Made by a program: the position numbers and the translations under genes. A stretch of DNA of 64,000 nt, from the NCBI RefSeq assembly GCF_003332885.2, contig NZ_QOWJ01000008.1:62001-126000 (forward strand), given 5' to 3'. The notes beneath the pieces are model-generated. The model had not been told where the DNA came from and did no database searches. It worked only from the letters and a program-made list of their open reading frames with translations. Positions 9,304-17,915 of this stretch are shown here, one piece after another (position 1 is the stretch's first letter; each line of letters opens with the position of its first letter). Source of the DNA: Paracnuella aquatica (GTDB lineage Bacteria; Bacteroidota; Bacteroidia; Chitinophagales; Chitinophagaceae).

Positions 9304-12300
9304 TTACAGCGTCAGGTTTACGCCAATTTGAATACCTCTTGGCTGCGGCGGTGTGCCCAGGTCGATGCCTTGTTCGTTTTGCCCGCTGCCTGCGCTTGAT
9401 TCCGGATCAAGCCCTGTGTATTTTGTTAGTGTAAACAGGTTGGTACCCACCGCATAGAAGCGTATGGTTTGCAATCCGGCTTTTTGCGTAGCTTCTTTTG
9501 GAAGCGTGTAACCAACCGACAGCGAACGTAGGCGCAGGAATGAGCCATCTTCGAGCCAACGGCTGCCGCCATCGCGATAGTTGTTCACGTTGATACCATC
9601 GGTACGCGGCACATTGGTAATATCTCCCGGCTTCTGCCACCGATCGAAGTTACTGGCCAGTATTACACGGGCTGCATCACGGGCACCGCCCCCTTCACCA
9701 AAAAAGCGGTTGTGGTTGTAAATTTTATTGCCGTACTGAAAGGAAAGAAATACGCCTGCATCAAAGCCGCGGTAGTTGAAGTTGTTGGTAAGCCCGCCAA
9801 AGAACTTGGGCCAAATGCTGCCGTAGATTTGTCGATCGCCGGTAGTGATCTTGCCATCCCCATTTACATCGTCATATACTGCATTTCCGGTTTGCGGATC
9901 AACATACAATTGGCGGTACACCCAGAACGAATAAAGCGGTGAGCCCTGTTGTTGCAAAATCAGATCGCGGCTGCCATACTTCAACGGTGCGTCAAGTTTT
10001 TCAATCCGGTTTTTGTTTTGTGCAATATTGAAAGAAGTGTTCCATGTAAAATTTCGGTTACAGATGTTCGTTGTATTGATGACCAGTTCAAAGCCGCGGT
10101 TGCTGATCTCGGCGGCATTGCTCCAGTAGCTGTTAAAACCAGAGGTTGCCGGCTGCGAAACAAGGAGCAACCCGTCGCGGGTATATTTGTGGTATACGTT
10201 AAATTCAACATTCAACCGGTCGCGGAACAAGCCGAGGTCAACACCAACATTGGCCTGGGTTGTTTTTTCCCAGCGCAGGTCTTTGTTCGACAATTGTTGC
10301 GGCGCCGTGCCGGCACTTCCCTGGTAAGGCGTACCGCCCGACCACAGGCCCCGTGCAGCAAAATCGCCAATGCCATTCTGGTTGCCGGTAGTACCATAGC
10401 TGGCCCGCAGCTTAAGCGTTGAAATGGGTTCAATGCCTTTCAGAAATTGCTCCTGGTCTGCTTTCCATGCTATGCCAACCGCGGGGAAATAGCCCCATTT
10501 GTGATCCTTACCAAATCTGGAAGAAGCATCGGCCCGCACACTGAAATCAACCAGGTATTTCCCTGCAAAACCATAATCTACTTTTGAGAAAAATGAAGCC
10601 AGCGTACTCTTGGTCCAGGTTTGCGTGCCCGTTGTTATTGCAGCCGAAGAAATCAGTTTAAATGAATTGTTGGCAAAGCCCCTGCCCTCGGAAGCCGTAC
10701 GGGTGTATACATCGCTTTGCAGCGTGTTGCCCACCAGTACACCCAAATTGTGTTTGCCACCATGTTTACGATAGGTAAGCGTTTGCTCGTTGAGCAATGA
10801 AGTGAACTGGCCAATAGAAGATGTAGCCAGTCCGTTAGGACTGCCCGCAATGAGAAAAGTATTCCAGTACTCCGATTCGTTGTAATTGTTGTAATCAGCG
10901 CCAAAAGAGGAACGGAATTTCAGGTTAGGCAAAATTTCGGCATCGAGGTACAGGTTGCCGATGTAACGCAGGCTTACCGACGATACATCGTAGTGTTGCA
11001 GCAACAGGTCTACGTTATCGAAACCGGCACGCCCAACCGGAATACCACCTTCGTTTAAGGGTGACAGATAAGTTGGTGTATGCAATGCGGCCTGCAGCAA
11101 ACCGCCTGCCGGTCCGTCGCCAGCCCTTGCCTGGTTGCGGAAGGTGCGGGTAAAGGTATTGCTTACACCCACCTGCACTTTATCGTTTATTTTCTGATCG
11201 AGGTTTACCTTAAAGCTGGCCCGGTTAAAATCGATGGGCCGTAAAATGGCTTCTTGTTTATTAAAGCCTCCTCCGATATAGTAGCGTGTCGTTTTAGTAC
11301 CGCCGGTTAAAGAAATATCATAGTTCTGCAATTGTGCAGTGCGAAAAACCTGGCCCAGGCGGTCGTAGGTTTGCTGCTCTTCGGGCAGTCCGCGGCCTCC
11401 TTCCGATACCGGCCTGAATGGCCTGTTGGCAAAGTTTCTGTTTAACGATGGGTTATCGGTGCCGGTATTCACCCACCATTCATTTACCAATGTTGCATGC
11501 TCGGGACCGGTGGTCAGATCCCACAGTTTGGCTGCCTTTGCCCATCCATGCGATGCATTGAAATTAATAGTAGGCCGTTGGTTAAAACTGCCTCTTTTTG
11601 TAGTAATCAGGATCACGCCATTGGCGCCTCTTGAACCGTATAATGCCGTGGCTTCCGCATCTTTCAACACTTCAATGCTTTCAATATCGGCAGGGTTGAT
11701 ATCAGAGATGGGCGAAGTGGCCTTACCACCGGTACCAATGGTTTGCAAGGTATTGTTATTGATAAAAACGCCATCAACAACATACAATGGATCGTTGTCG
11801 GCATTGATAGAAGTAGCACCCCGCACCCTGATGTTTACGGCTTCGCCAGGTACTCCGGTATTGCTTGAGATTTGTACACCGGGCACTTTTCCCTGCAGCT
11901 GCGCATCAAAACTGCCTGCAGGAATGTTGCGGGTTTCGGCAGGGTTTACTTTTGTTACCGAGCCTATAAGGTTGCGTCGTTGCTGCGTGCCATAACCTAC
12001 CACTACCACATCGCTAAGCTGGTTTATGGCAGGTTTTAATTGTATGATAAATAGCGCGTCGGAAACCTGTGTGGTATCGGTCACATCAAAGCCTACATAG
12101 CTAACACTATAAGTAACGGGCAAGCGCTGACCGGTTAAAAAATTAAACTCGCCTTTATTATTGGTCACCACTTCATGGGTAGTGCCTTTAATGTGCACGG
12201 TAGCACCCGCCAATGGCTGCGCCGTTTGTGATTCTACCACCTTTCCCCTGATGGCTATATTGTGTTGATTGGATTGCGCTAGTAGTGTATGCTGGGCTAA

Positions 12301-12372
12301 CAGAAAGGCAGCGGTGCACAAGATCGTTTGCACAAGCCTGGCCCTTTTTGGTAGCAAGGTAAATTGAAACAT
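9304..12372 (-). CDS. SusC/RagA-type TonB-linked outer-membrane receptor (sulfur operon)
   Basis: A 1022-residue SusC-like channel and the first structural gene of the minus-strand sulfur operon. After a signal peptide (FLLAQHTLLAQS) comes a carboxypeptidase-regulatory-like domain (IRGKVVESQTAQPLAGATVHIKG). The TonB plug follows with VVVVGYGTQQRRN and the SusC hallmark GSRGANGVILITTKRG, then the beta-barrel ending in GIQIGVNLTL. There is no STN domain, so it is probably not coupled to an anti-sigma factor. Expression is likely set by the leader at 12373-12813, which holds a palindromic operator and a Cys-rich leader ORF. The imported molecule is unknown. Confidence 0.93.
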   Translation of the reverse strand: MFQFTLLPKRARLVQTILCTAAFLLAQHTLLAQSNQHNIAIRGKVVESQTAQPLAGATVHIKGTTHEVVTNNKGEFNFLTGQRLPVTYSVSYVGFDVTDTTQVSDALFIIQLKPAINQLSDVVVVGYGTQQRRNLIGSVTKVNPAETRNIPAGSFDAQLQGKVPGVQISSNTGVPGEAVNIRVRGATSINADNDPLYVVDGVFINNNTLQTIGTGGKATSPISDINPADIESIEVLKDAEATALYGSRGANGVILITTKRGSFNQRPTINFNASHGWAKAAKLWDLTTGPEHATLVNEWWVNTGTDNPSLNRNFANRPFRPVSEGGRGLPEEQQTYDRLGQVFRTAQLQNYDISLTGGTKTTRYYIGGGFNKQEAILRPIDFNRASFKVNLDQKINDKVQVGVSNTFTRTFRNQARAGDGPAGGLLQAALHTPTYLSPLNEGGIPVGRAGFDNVDLLLQHYDVSSVSLRYIGNLYLDAEILPNLKFRSSFGADYNNYNESEYWNTFLIAGSPNGLATSSIGQFTSLLNEQTLTYRKHGGKHNLGVLVGNTLQSDVYTRTASEGRGFANNSFKLISSAAITTGTQTWTKSTLASFFSKVDYGFAGKYLVDFSVRADASSRFGKDHKWGYFPAVGIAWKADQEQFLKGIEPISTLKLRASYGTTGNQNGIGDFAARGLWSGGTPYQGSAGTAPQQLSNKDLRWEKTTQANVGVDLGLFRDRLNVEFNVYHKYTRDGLLLVSQPATSGFNSYWSNAAEISNRGFELVINTTNICNRNFTWNTSFNIAQNKNRIEKLDAPLKYGSRDLILQQQGSPLYSFWVYRQLYVDPQTGNAVYDDVNGDGKITTGDRQIYGSIWPKFFGGLTNNFNYRGFDAGVFLSFQYGNKIYNHNRFFGEGGGARDAARVILASNFDRWQKPGDITNVPRTDGINVNNYRDGGSRWLEDGSFLRLRSLSVGYTLPKEATQKAGLQTIRFYAVGTNLFTLTKYTGLDPESSAGSGQNEQGIDLGTPPQPRGIQIGVNLTL

Positions 12373-12410
12373 TGTGGCTGGTTTATATAAATGCGACAGA
12401 AATATTTCGA

Positions 12411-12568
12411 TAAGAGCATTAGCTCTTAGTCAATAAGCGACCTGTTGGTTTGCTGAACAACAGCCAGGAGCCAACGCCAAAGCCAATCGCCGACTTTTAG
12501 CGCATAGATTTCCCGGCCTGTTGTTCAGCAAACAACAAGCGATATGGGGCAATAGCAAGGGCTATTGC
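12411..12568 (-). promoter_or_regulatory. Structured mRNA leader of the sulfur operon (attenuator candidate)
   Basis: Three perfect inverted repeats lie between the Cys-rich leader ORF and susC. In order of transcription they are an 8-bp stem with a 4-nt loop at 12549-12568 (GCAATAGC/GCTATTGC), a 16-bp long-range stem joining 12518-12533 with 12448-12463 (CTGTTGTTCAGCAAAC and its complement), and a 7-bp stem with a 4-nt loop at 12411-12428, only about 40 nt before the susC start. No clear uridine tract follows any of them, so control could be translational or Rho-dependent rather than by intrinsic termination. The structures are seen in the sequence; a regulatory role is inferred. Confidence 0.55.
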
Positions 12569-12599
12569 AGACAAACAAAAACAGTTTGAAAATGCCTGC

Positions 12600-12656
12600 T
12601 TAGCAACAGCAGCAGGCGCTGCGCATGACCATTTTGGAATAGGAAGAGATCGCCAT
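12600..12656 (-). CDS. Cys-rich leader peptide MAISSYSKMVMRSACCCC
   Basis: An 18-codon ORF ending in TGC TGC TGT TGC TAA, that is, four cysteines directly before the stop. It lies about 120 nt downstream of the inferred transcription start and 228 nt before susC. The reading frame is open from an ATG at 12689 (29 residues). I prefer the ATG at 12656 because the sequence around it (TGCCC, then ATGGCGAT) recurs at the start of the second leader ORF at 18662. Cys-codon runs in leader ORFs act as cysteine or charged tRNA-Cys sensors in other bacteria: translation stalls when cysteine is short and the downstream structure switches. The position before a sulfur operon and the hairpins after it fit that role. 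Function is inferred, and I know of no described family with this peptide in Bacteroidota. Confidence 0.62.
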   Translation of the reverse strand: MAISSYSKMVMRSACCCC

Positions 12657-12765
12657 TACAGACCGGGCAGAATGCTTCGCTGTGTACATTACTGTAAACT
12701 TTAGTTGTTAAAGGTTAAGGTCAAATGCTGCTGGCGATTAACATCATTTGAGCTGGCGAACATTA

Positions 12766-12784
12766 GTCCACCGATCTGGTAGAC
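12766..12784. promoter_or_regulatory. Palindromic operator, copy 1 (sulfur operon)
   Basis: GTCCACCGATCTGGTAGAC matches the perfect palindrome at 18755 (GTCTACCAAATTGGTAGAC) at 15 of 19 positions. The promoter-proximal half-site is intact and the other is degenerate. It starts on the last base of the -7 box and covers the likely transcription start, which suits a repressor. The cognate regulator is not encoded in this window. Confidence 0.6.
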
Positions 12785-12813
12785 AAATATAGAACAAAGG
12801 TTTTCCCGACAAA
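12784..12813 (-). promoter_or_regulatory. Promoter of the sulfur operon (TTTG / TATATTTG)
   Basis: On the minus strand TATATTTG (12784-12791) fits the Bacteroidota -7 consensus TAnnTTTG exactly. TTTG (12810-12813) sits 18 nt upstream as the -33 element. Transcription should start near 12777, giving a leader of about 400 nt before susC. Confidence 0.65.
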
Positions 12814-13157
12814 AAATATTTGTCATTTTTCAAAAAAATATTTTAAGCAATTGGGTGAAGTGGATGATCATTGAAGCTACACACATCTACTACATATCAC
12901 ATTATTTGCTGACAATAGTTTCGCCTTGTCCAGAACTCTACATCACAGCATTACCGCTTTTCTTTTTTTGATTGCACTGTAAGTAACAGGTGGAAATTGA
13001 ATGATAGCTGAACCACACAAATGCTGCAGTGCAGCAAGACAATTTCAGACAGAGCCCAGCAAGTAAACCAAACATTTTTTTGAACCACTAACATGCTACG
13101 CTACAATCATTTGCATGCGTAGCTAAAGAACCAAACAATAGCCGGGCTCAAAAAATA

Positions 13158-13190
13158 TTTGGCAAATAAAAATTTTCGCCAATACATTTG
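13158..13190 (+). promoter_or_regulatory. Promoter of the TonB receptor gene at 13287
   Basis: TTTG at 13158-13161 and TACATTTG at 13183-13190 are 21 nt apart and match the Bacteroidota -33/-7 consensus. The last G of the -7 box is the first base of operator copy 2, the same arrangement as at the two other operator sites. Confidence 0.65.
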
Positions 13191-13208
13191 TCTACCAAAT
13201 AGGTAGAC
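13190..13208. promoter_or_regulatory. Palindromic operator, copy 2 (TonB receptor)
   Basis: GTCTACCAAATAGGTAGAC is an almost perfect palindrome. It differs from the copy at 18755 by one base (T to A at position 12). It overlaps the -7 box end and the start region of the divergent TonB receptor gene, which links that gene to the sulfur operon in one regulon. Confidence 0.68.
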
Positions 13209-13286
13209 TATTAAATTTCATTTCAATTTTCCCAACCAGCCTGCAATACGGCGCCGAAAACCTAAAGCCGAACAAACCAACCGAGC

Positions 13287-15836
13287 ATGAAGAAGTATCT
13301 TTTTTTAACGCTGTACATTGTTTTCTGGACCAGTGCAGCATTTGCCCAGGGCACCATAAAAGGCGTGATCAAAGACAGCGTGGGCGCACCTGTTGAAGGC
13401 GCCACCATCAACATAACTGGAACCAACATTTACTCCTTTGCCGATGCCAAAGGGCAATTCAGCATTGCCGTAACCAAGCAACCGCCTTACAAGCTGCGCA
13501 TCAGTTCCATTGGCTTTCTGCCGCAGGAACTTTTGGTAGACAGTTTTCCAGCTTTGCCCTTAGCTGTTGGACTGACGCACAGCAATGAAATGTCGGAAGT
13601 GGTGGTAACCTCACGCCGGCGTATTGAAACCGCGCAGAATGTGCCCATACCCGTTACCGTGATCAGCGGCGCACTGGCCGATGATGCAGGCGCATTCAAT
13701 GTCAACCGCATCAAAGAACTGGTGCCTACGGTGCAATTGTATTCATCCAATCCACGCAATACCACCCTCAACATCCGCGGCCTGGGTTCTACTTTTGGAT
13801 TGACCAATGATGGCATTGATCCCGGTGTTGGGTTTTATGTTGATGGCGTATACTATGCCCGCCCGGCCGCTACCACACTGGATTTCATCGACATCGACCA
13901 GATTGAAGTGTTGCGCGGGCCACAAGGAACTTTGTTTGGCAAAAACACAACGGCAGGTGCATTCAACATTACCACAAGAGGGCCATCATTTACACCCGGC
14001 GCCAAGTTTGAAGTAAGCTATGGCAACTATGGCTACATACAGGCCAAAGCTTCCATAACCGGCCCGTTAAGTAAAAAATTGGCGGCACGTATTTCGTTTT
14101 CGGGCACCCAACGCGATGGCGTGCTGGAAAATGTGGTTACCCAACAACCGGTGAACGACCTGAATAACCTGGGTGTACGCGGCCAGCTATTGTACACACC
14201 TACTACCAAATTGAAAATAACTTTTGCTGCCGATGCTACCCGCCAGCGGCCTAACGGTTATGCACAAGTGGTGGCCGGCGTGGCTCCTACCCTGCGGCCT
14301 GCTTACCGTCAGTTTAACCAGATCATTGCCGACCTGAATTACCAATTGCCCAGCCAAAATCCATTCGACCGCTTGATCGATCACAATACATCCTGGCGTT
14401 CCGGCAACGACTTAGGTGGCGTTTCCATGAATGCAGATTTTAAAATTGGACGCGGTACGCTTACATCCACCACCGCGTGGCGCTATTGGAACTGGGATCC
14501 ATCCAACGACCGCGACTTTACCGGGCTTGCCGTATTGTCGCTGTCGCAGGCCACTTCCAAACACAAGCAATGGACACAAGAGCTGCGCTACGCCGGTGAT
14601 ATTTCTACAAAACTGAGTGGCGTGATCGGTGCGTTTGCCATCGGCCAGGACCTGAAAACCGACCCTTATCATATTGAAGAATCGGGTGCTGCGCAGTGGC
14701 GTTTCTCGCAAAGTTCTACCAGCGAAAAATGGAAGACACCTGGCCTGTTTGATGGCTATGGCATCAAAACTACTTCGCGGCTGAAATCCTTTGGTGCCGC
14801 GGTGTTTGGCCAATTGGACTGGGCCATTACACAACGACTGCACCTGTTGCCCGGCATTCGTTTTAACTACGACAAAAAAGACGTGGCCTACCTCCGCGAA
14901 ACATACGGCGGCCTGCAAACAACCGATCCGGATTTGATTGCGCTGAAGAACATTGTGTACAGCAACCAGGCATTTACCGCCAATGTTGATGAAAGCAATC
15001 TTTCGGGACAACTGACGCTGTCGTACAAAGCTTCGGACCGCTTCAATTCGTTTGTTACTTACTCTTCCAGCTACAAGCCTGTGGGTGTAAACCTGGGTGG
15101 CCTGCCCACGAGCAATGGCAAAGTGCTGACCGAACTGGCCCGCATCAAACCGGAGTATGTAACACATTACGAAGTTGGTTTTAAAACAAAGCCCACGTAC
15201 AACACCACGTTCAATGTTGTGTTGCACAATACCGACATCAAAGACTACCAAACGCAGGTACAAACTGCCGAAGTGGGTGTAAACCGCGGATACCTGGCCA
15301 ATGCAGAAAAAGTTCGGGTTCGCGGTGTGGAAATTGATGCGACGTACCGCACCAACAACCATGTAAATATTTTTGGTGCACTGGCTTACACCGATGGCAA
15401 ATATGTTTCGTTTAAAAATGCGCCAGTGCCGCTGGAAGAAACTGGTGCGCCTTCTGCCTTCAAAGATGTATCGGGTGGACGATTGCCCGGTGTTTCGAAA
15501 TGGGCCGGATCGTTGGGCGGCGAGCTCACGTCGAACGATGCAAAAGCACTGGGCCGCAAAGGCAAATATTTCTTTGGATTTGAAACCTACTACCGCTCTG
15601 AATTTTCATCCAGCGCATCGCCATCCAAATACCTAAATATCGATGGATATACGCTGGTCAATGCACGGCTCGGTTTTCGCGCAGCAAACGGGCTTTCCCT
15701 TTTTGTTTGGTCGCGCAATTTGTTTGACAAAAATTATTTCGAACAATTGCTGCCTGCAGCAGGCAATGCGGGCCACTATGCCGGCGTACTCGGCGACCCG
15801 AGAACATTTGGTGCTACCATTCGGTATTCATTGTAA
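13287..15836 (+). CDS. TonB-dependent outer-membrane receptor (divergent from sulfur operon)
   Basis: An 849-residue TonB-dependent receptor with a signal peptide (FWTSAAFAQG), a carboxypeptidase-regulatory-like domain (KGVIKDSVGAPVEGATINITG), a plug (about residues 110-230, with IEVLRGPQGTLFGKNTTAGAFNI) and a 22-strand-type barrel ending in GATIRYSL. It is of the classical CirA/FecA-like class, not SusC, and has no SusD partner. Its ligand is unknown. It is read from its own promoter at 13158-13190, with an operator that matches the one in front of the sulfur operon, so it may import a related sulfur source or a cofactor the pathway needs (inference). A strong hairpin terminator follows. Confidence 0.9.
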   Translation: MKKYLFLTLYIVFWTSAAFAQGTIKGVIKDSVGAPVEGATINITGTNIYSFADAKGQFSIAVTKQPPYKLRISSIGFLPQELLVDSFPALPLAVGLTHSNEMSEVVVTSRRRIETAQNVPIPVTVISGALADDAGAFNVNRIKELVPTVQLYSSNPRNTTLNIRGLGSTFGLTNDGIDPGVGFYVDGVYYARPAATTLDFIDIDQIEVLRGPQGTLFGKNTTAGAFNITTRGPSFTPGAKFEVSYGNYGYIQAKASITGPLSKKLAARISFSGTQRDGVLENVVTQQPVNDLNNLGVRGQLLYTPTTKLKITFAADATRQRPNGYAQVVAGVAPTLRPAYRQFNQIIADLNYQLPSQNPFDRLIDHNTSWRSGNDLGGVSMNADFKIGRGTLTSTTAWRYWNWDPSNDRDFTGLAVLSLSQATSKHKQWTQELRYAGDISTKLSGVIGAFAIGQDLKTDPYHIEESGAAQWRFSQSSTSEKWKTPGLFDGYGIKTTSRLKSFGAAVFGQLDWAITQRLHLLPGIRFNYDKKDVAYLRETYGGLQTTDPDLIALKNIVYSNQAFTANVDESNLSGQLTLSYKASDRFNSFVTYSSSYKPVGVNLGGLPTSNGKVLTELARIKPEYVTHYEVGFKTKPTYNTTFNVVLHNTDIKDYQTQVQTAEVGVNRGYLANAEKVRVRGVEIDATYRTNNHVNIFGALAYTDGKYVSFKNAPVPLEETGAPSAFKDVSGGRLPGVSKWAGSLGGELTSNDAKALGRKGKYFFGFETYYRSEFSSSASPSKYLNIDGYTLVNARLGFRAANGLSLFVWSRNLFDKNYFEQLLPAAGNAGHYAGVLGDPRTFGATIRYSL

Positions 15837-15854
15837 ACAAATAAAGCGCAGTGT

Positions 15855-15886
15855 AAAAAAGCAAGGCCTATTGGTCTTGCTTTTTT
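15855..15886. terminator. Intrinsic terminator after the TonB receptor gene
   Basis: AAAAAAGCAAG at 15855-15865 pairs with CTTGCTTTTTT at 15876-15886. The stem ends in a T-run and lies 19 bp after the stop codon. It can work in both directions. Confidence 0.8.
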
Positions 15887-15941
15887 ATTGCTCATTGGTC
15901 GGCGATGTTTGAAGCAGTATGCATTGCGCCATATTCGGCGC

Positions 15942-15949
15942 TACATTTG
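15942..15949 (+). promoter_or_regulatory. Probable -7 box of the M29 aminopeptidase gene
   Basis: TACATTTG fits TAnnTTTG and lies 22 bp before the ATG at 15972. No well-spaced TTTG -33 element is visible, so strength is uncertain. Confidence 0.45.
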
Positions 15950-15971
15950 TTGACTAAAGCAAAAACAAATC

Positions 15972-17189
15972 ATGCAACCCGATAAAGGCATTTTGGAAAA
16001 ATACGCACAAGTGATGGTACATTATGCTGTCAATAACGGCAATGGCATTCAAAAAGGTGATACGGTTTTTTTGGTGGGACAGGAATGTACCAGGGATTTA
16101 TTCCTGGCGATTGCCAATGAAATTTACGCAGCCGGCGGCAATGTTATTTCCAACTATTTACCTAACAACACCAAAGAAACAAGCCTTGCCCGGCTGCTGC
16201 TGCAACAAGGCAGCGATGAGCAATTGTCATTTTTTGCGCGGCCTTATTGGCAGGGTATTGTAGATGCTACCGATCATATCCTTTTCATTATTTCAGAGCC
16301 CGATGTGCATTACCTGGCAGATGTTCCGGCAGCGAAATTAAGCCTGATGAACAGCGCCAGGGCGCCCTACATGAAGATGCGGGAACTGAAAGAACAAGCC
16401 GGCAAACTGTCTTGGACACTTTGTTTGTACGGCACCCAATCGATGGCCGATGAAGCTGGCTTAACGCTGGACGAATACTGGGAGCAGATCGTTGATGCCT
16501 GTTACCTGCGCGAACCCGACCCGGTGAGCCGCTGGAAAACAGTGCAGGCCGAGATTGAAGCGATCAAAGACAAGCTAGATGCATTGGCCATTGATACGGT
16601 GCATATAAAAGGCGAAGACGTAGACCTGCACGTACAGATTGGCGAGCACCGCAAGTGGCTGAGTGGCGGCGGAAAAAATATTCCTTCTTTTGAAATATTC
16701 ACATCACCCGATTGGCGCGGCACCAACGGCACCATCCGGTTCAATCAACCGCTTTATTATTCAGGCAAACGCATTGCAGGCGTGGCACTGGAGTTTGCAA
16801 ACGGCGTTGTTATAAAATCATCCGCTGCCGAAAATGAAGATGCGCTGAAAGAAATGATTGCACAGGAAAACGCCGACAAGGTTGGCGAGTTTTCACTAAC
16901 CGACCGGCGCCATTCCCGCATCACTAAGTTTATGGCAACTACCCTGTTTGATGAAAACATGGGCGGCGCATTTGGCAACACGCATATTGCGTTGGGCAAT
17001 GCATACAAGGACACATTTACCGGCGACATGGCTGCTGTAACCGAGGAAGAATGGGCTGACATGGGTTATAACAGTTGCCCGAAAGTGCATACTGATATCA
17101 TCAGTACCAGCGACCGCACGGTTACTGCTACACTTCGTGATGGCCGAAAGCAAGTGATCTATCAAGACGGGCAGTTTACTTTGGATTAG
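15972..17189 (+). CDS. M29 family aminopeptidase
   Basis: A 405-residue protein of peptidase family M29 (aminopeptidase T/AmpS type), cytosolic two-metal enzymes that release N-terminal residues from peptides. Family blocks seen are the N-terminal GIQKGDTVFLVGQ, FEIFTSPDWRGTNGTI with a metal-ligand Glu, GVALEFANGVV, and the C-terminal GAFGNTHIALGNAY with a metal-ligand His. There is no signal peptide. Length is normal for the family. It has its own promoter and is flanked by terminators, so it is probably monocistronic. It does not share the palindromic operator of its upstream neighbour. Confidence 0.88.
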   Translation: MQPDKGILEKYAQVMVHYAVNNGNGIQKGDTVFLVGQECTRDLFLAIANEIYAAGGNVISNYLPNNTKETSLARLLLQQGSDEQLSFFARPYWQGIVDATDHILFIISEPDVHYLADVPAAKLSLMNSARAPYMKMRELKEQAGKLSWTLCLYGTQSMADEAGLTLDEYWEQIVDACYLREPDPVSRWKTVQAEIEAIKDKLDALAIDTVHIKGEDVDLHVQIGEHRKWLSGGGKNIPSFEIFTSPDWRGTNGTIRFNQPLYYSGKRIAGVALEFANGVVIKSSAAENEDALKEMIAQENADKVGEFSLTDRRHSRITKFMATTLFDENMGGAFGNTHIALGNAYKDTFTGDMAAVTEEEWADMGYNSCPKVHTDIISTSDRTVTATLRDGRKQVIYQDGQFTLD

Positions 17190-17218
17190 TTAACTGCGCA
17201 TTTCATTTAACGATCAAT

Positions 17219-17266
17219 ACAAACGGCGCACAGAACCCATTCGACTGGTTGTTGTGCGCCGTTTGT
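17219..17266. terminator. Hairpin after the M29 aminopeptidase gene
   Basis: ACAAACGGCGCACA at 17219-17232 is perfectly inverted at 17253-17266. The 14-bp GC-rich stem lies between convergent genes. No long T-run follows, so it may act as a bidirectional terminator or mRNA end. Confidence 0.6.
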
Positions 17267-17305
17267 AATGGCAGCCAATGCTGAATTTATAAAATGTAAT
17301 AACTA

Positions 17306-17758
17306 TTAGTGATTAACCATGTCCTCCCAACTACCATCTACCTCTTTCCAGCTGCCTTCTGCAATTTCTGCTTCGAGTTCGCCGGCATCCCAGCCACAAT
17401 AACCGATCAGCATTTTTAGATCCTGCTTTCCCAAGCTATCATTATTGATGGCAGCAACTGCCTGCTCCATATTGCCACCAAAATAAATACTCGCTGCAAC
17501 CCGTTCTCCGCCTTCAATTAAGTCGGGGCGACGATGTATTAAAAAGAGTTGTTCGCCACCAACAGGACCGCCTTCATAAAGTGGAAAAGGGGTGCTGTGC
17601 TTATACGCTTCCAACTCATGCAGCGAACGGCCAAATGGCCGGTTAACAATAAAGCCAACGGCGCCGGCATCATTGCATTCAGTGAGAAAGATGATTGCAT
17701 TTTCAAAATAGGTGCCCCTCAACGCCCCGGTACTTTGTATAAAATTTCCTGCTTGCAT
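17306..17758 (-). CDS. YqgE/AlgH family protein
   Basis: A 150-residue member of the YqgE/AlgH (UPF0301) family. Diagnostic blocks are AIIFLTECNDAGAVGFIVNRPFG near the start, YEGGPVGGEQLFLIHRRPDL in the middle and LMIGYCGWDAGELEAEIAEGSW near the C-terminus. Most relatives are about 180 residues; this one begins a little late and ends early but keeps all core blocks. The biochemical role of the family is unknown. It is cytosolic, with no signal peptide. It stands alone between the aminopeptidase gene and a tRNA gene. Confidence 0.88.
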   Translation of the reverse strand: MQAGNFIQSTGALRGTYFENAIIFLTECNDAGAVGFIVNRPFGRSLHELEAYKHSTPFPLYEGGPVGGEQLFLIHRRPDLIEGGERVAASIYFGGNMEQAVAAINNDSLGKQDLKMLIGYCGWDAGELEAEIAEGSWKEVDGSWEDMVNH

Positions 17759-17915
17759 GGCTATAAAATATATAAAGGATGCAACAGCAAGTTAAGGCAG
17801 GATTGGTACGGATGCTTCATTTTAATGTAGGCTAAAAAACCGCCACTTTCCTTCTTGCTTTTACATAAAAAGCCCCCTGTAGACACAGGAGGCCGTACTA
17901 ACGATTGCTTGCCAT

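Noticed and set aside
13001-13066. A 21-codon plus-strand ORF with two adjacent Cys codons upstream of the TonB receptor gene.
   Set aside because: It lies upstream of the promoter at 13158-13190, the Cys codons are internal and not before the stop, and it lacks the ATGGCGAT start context of the other two leaders.
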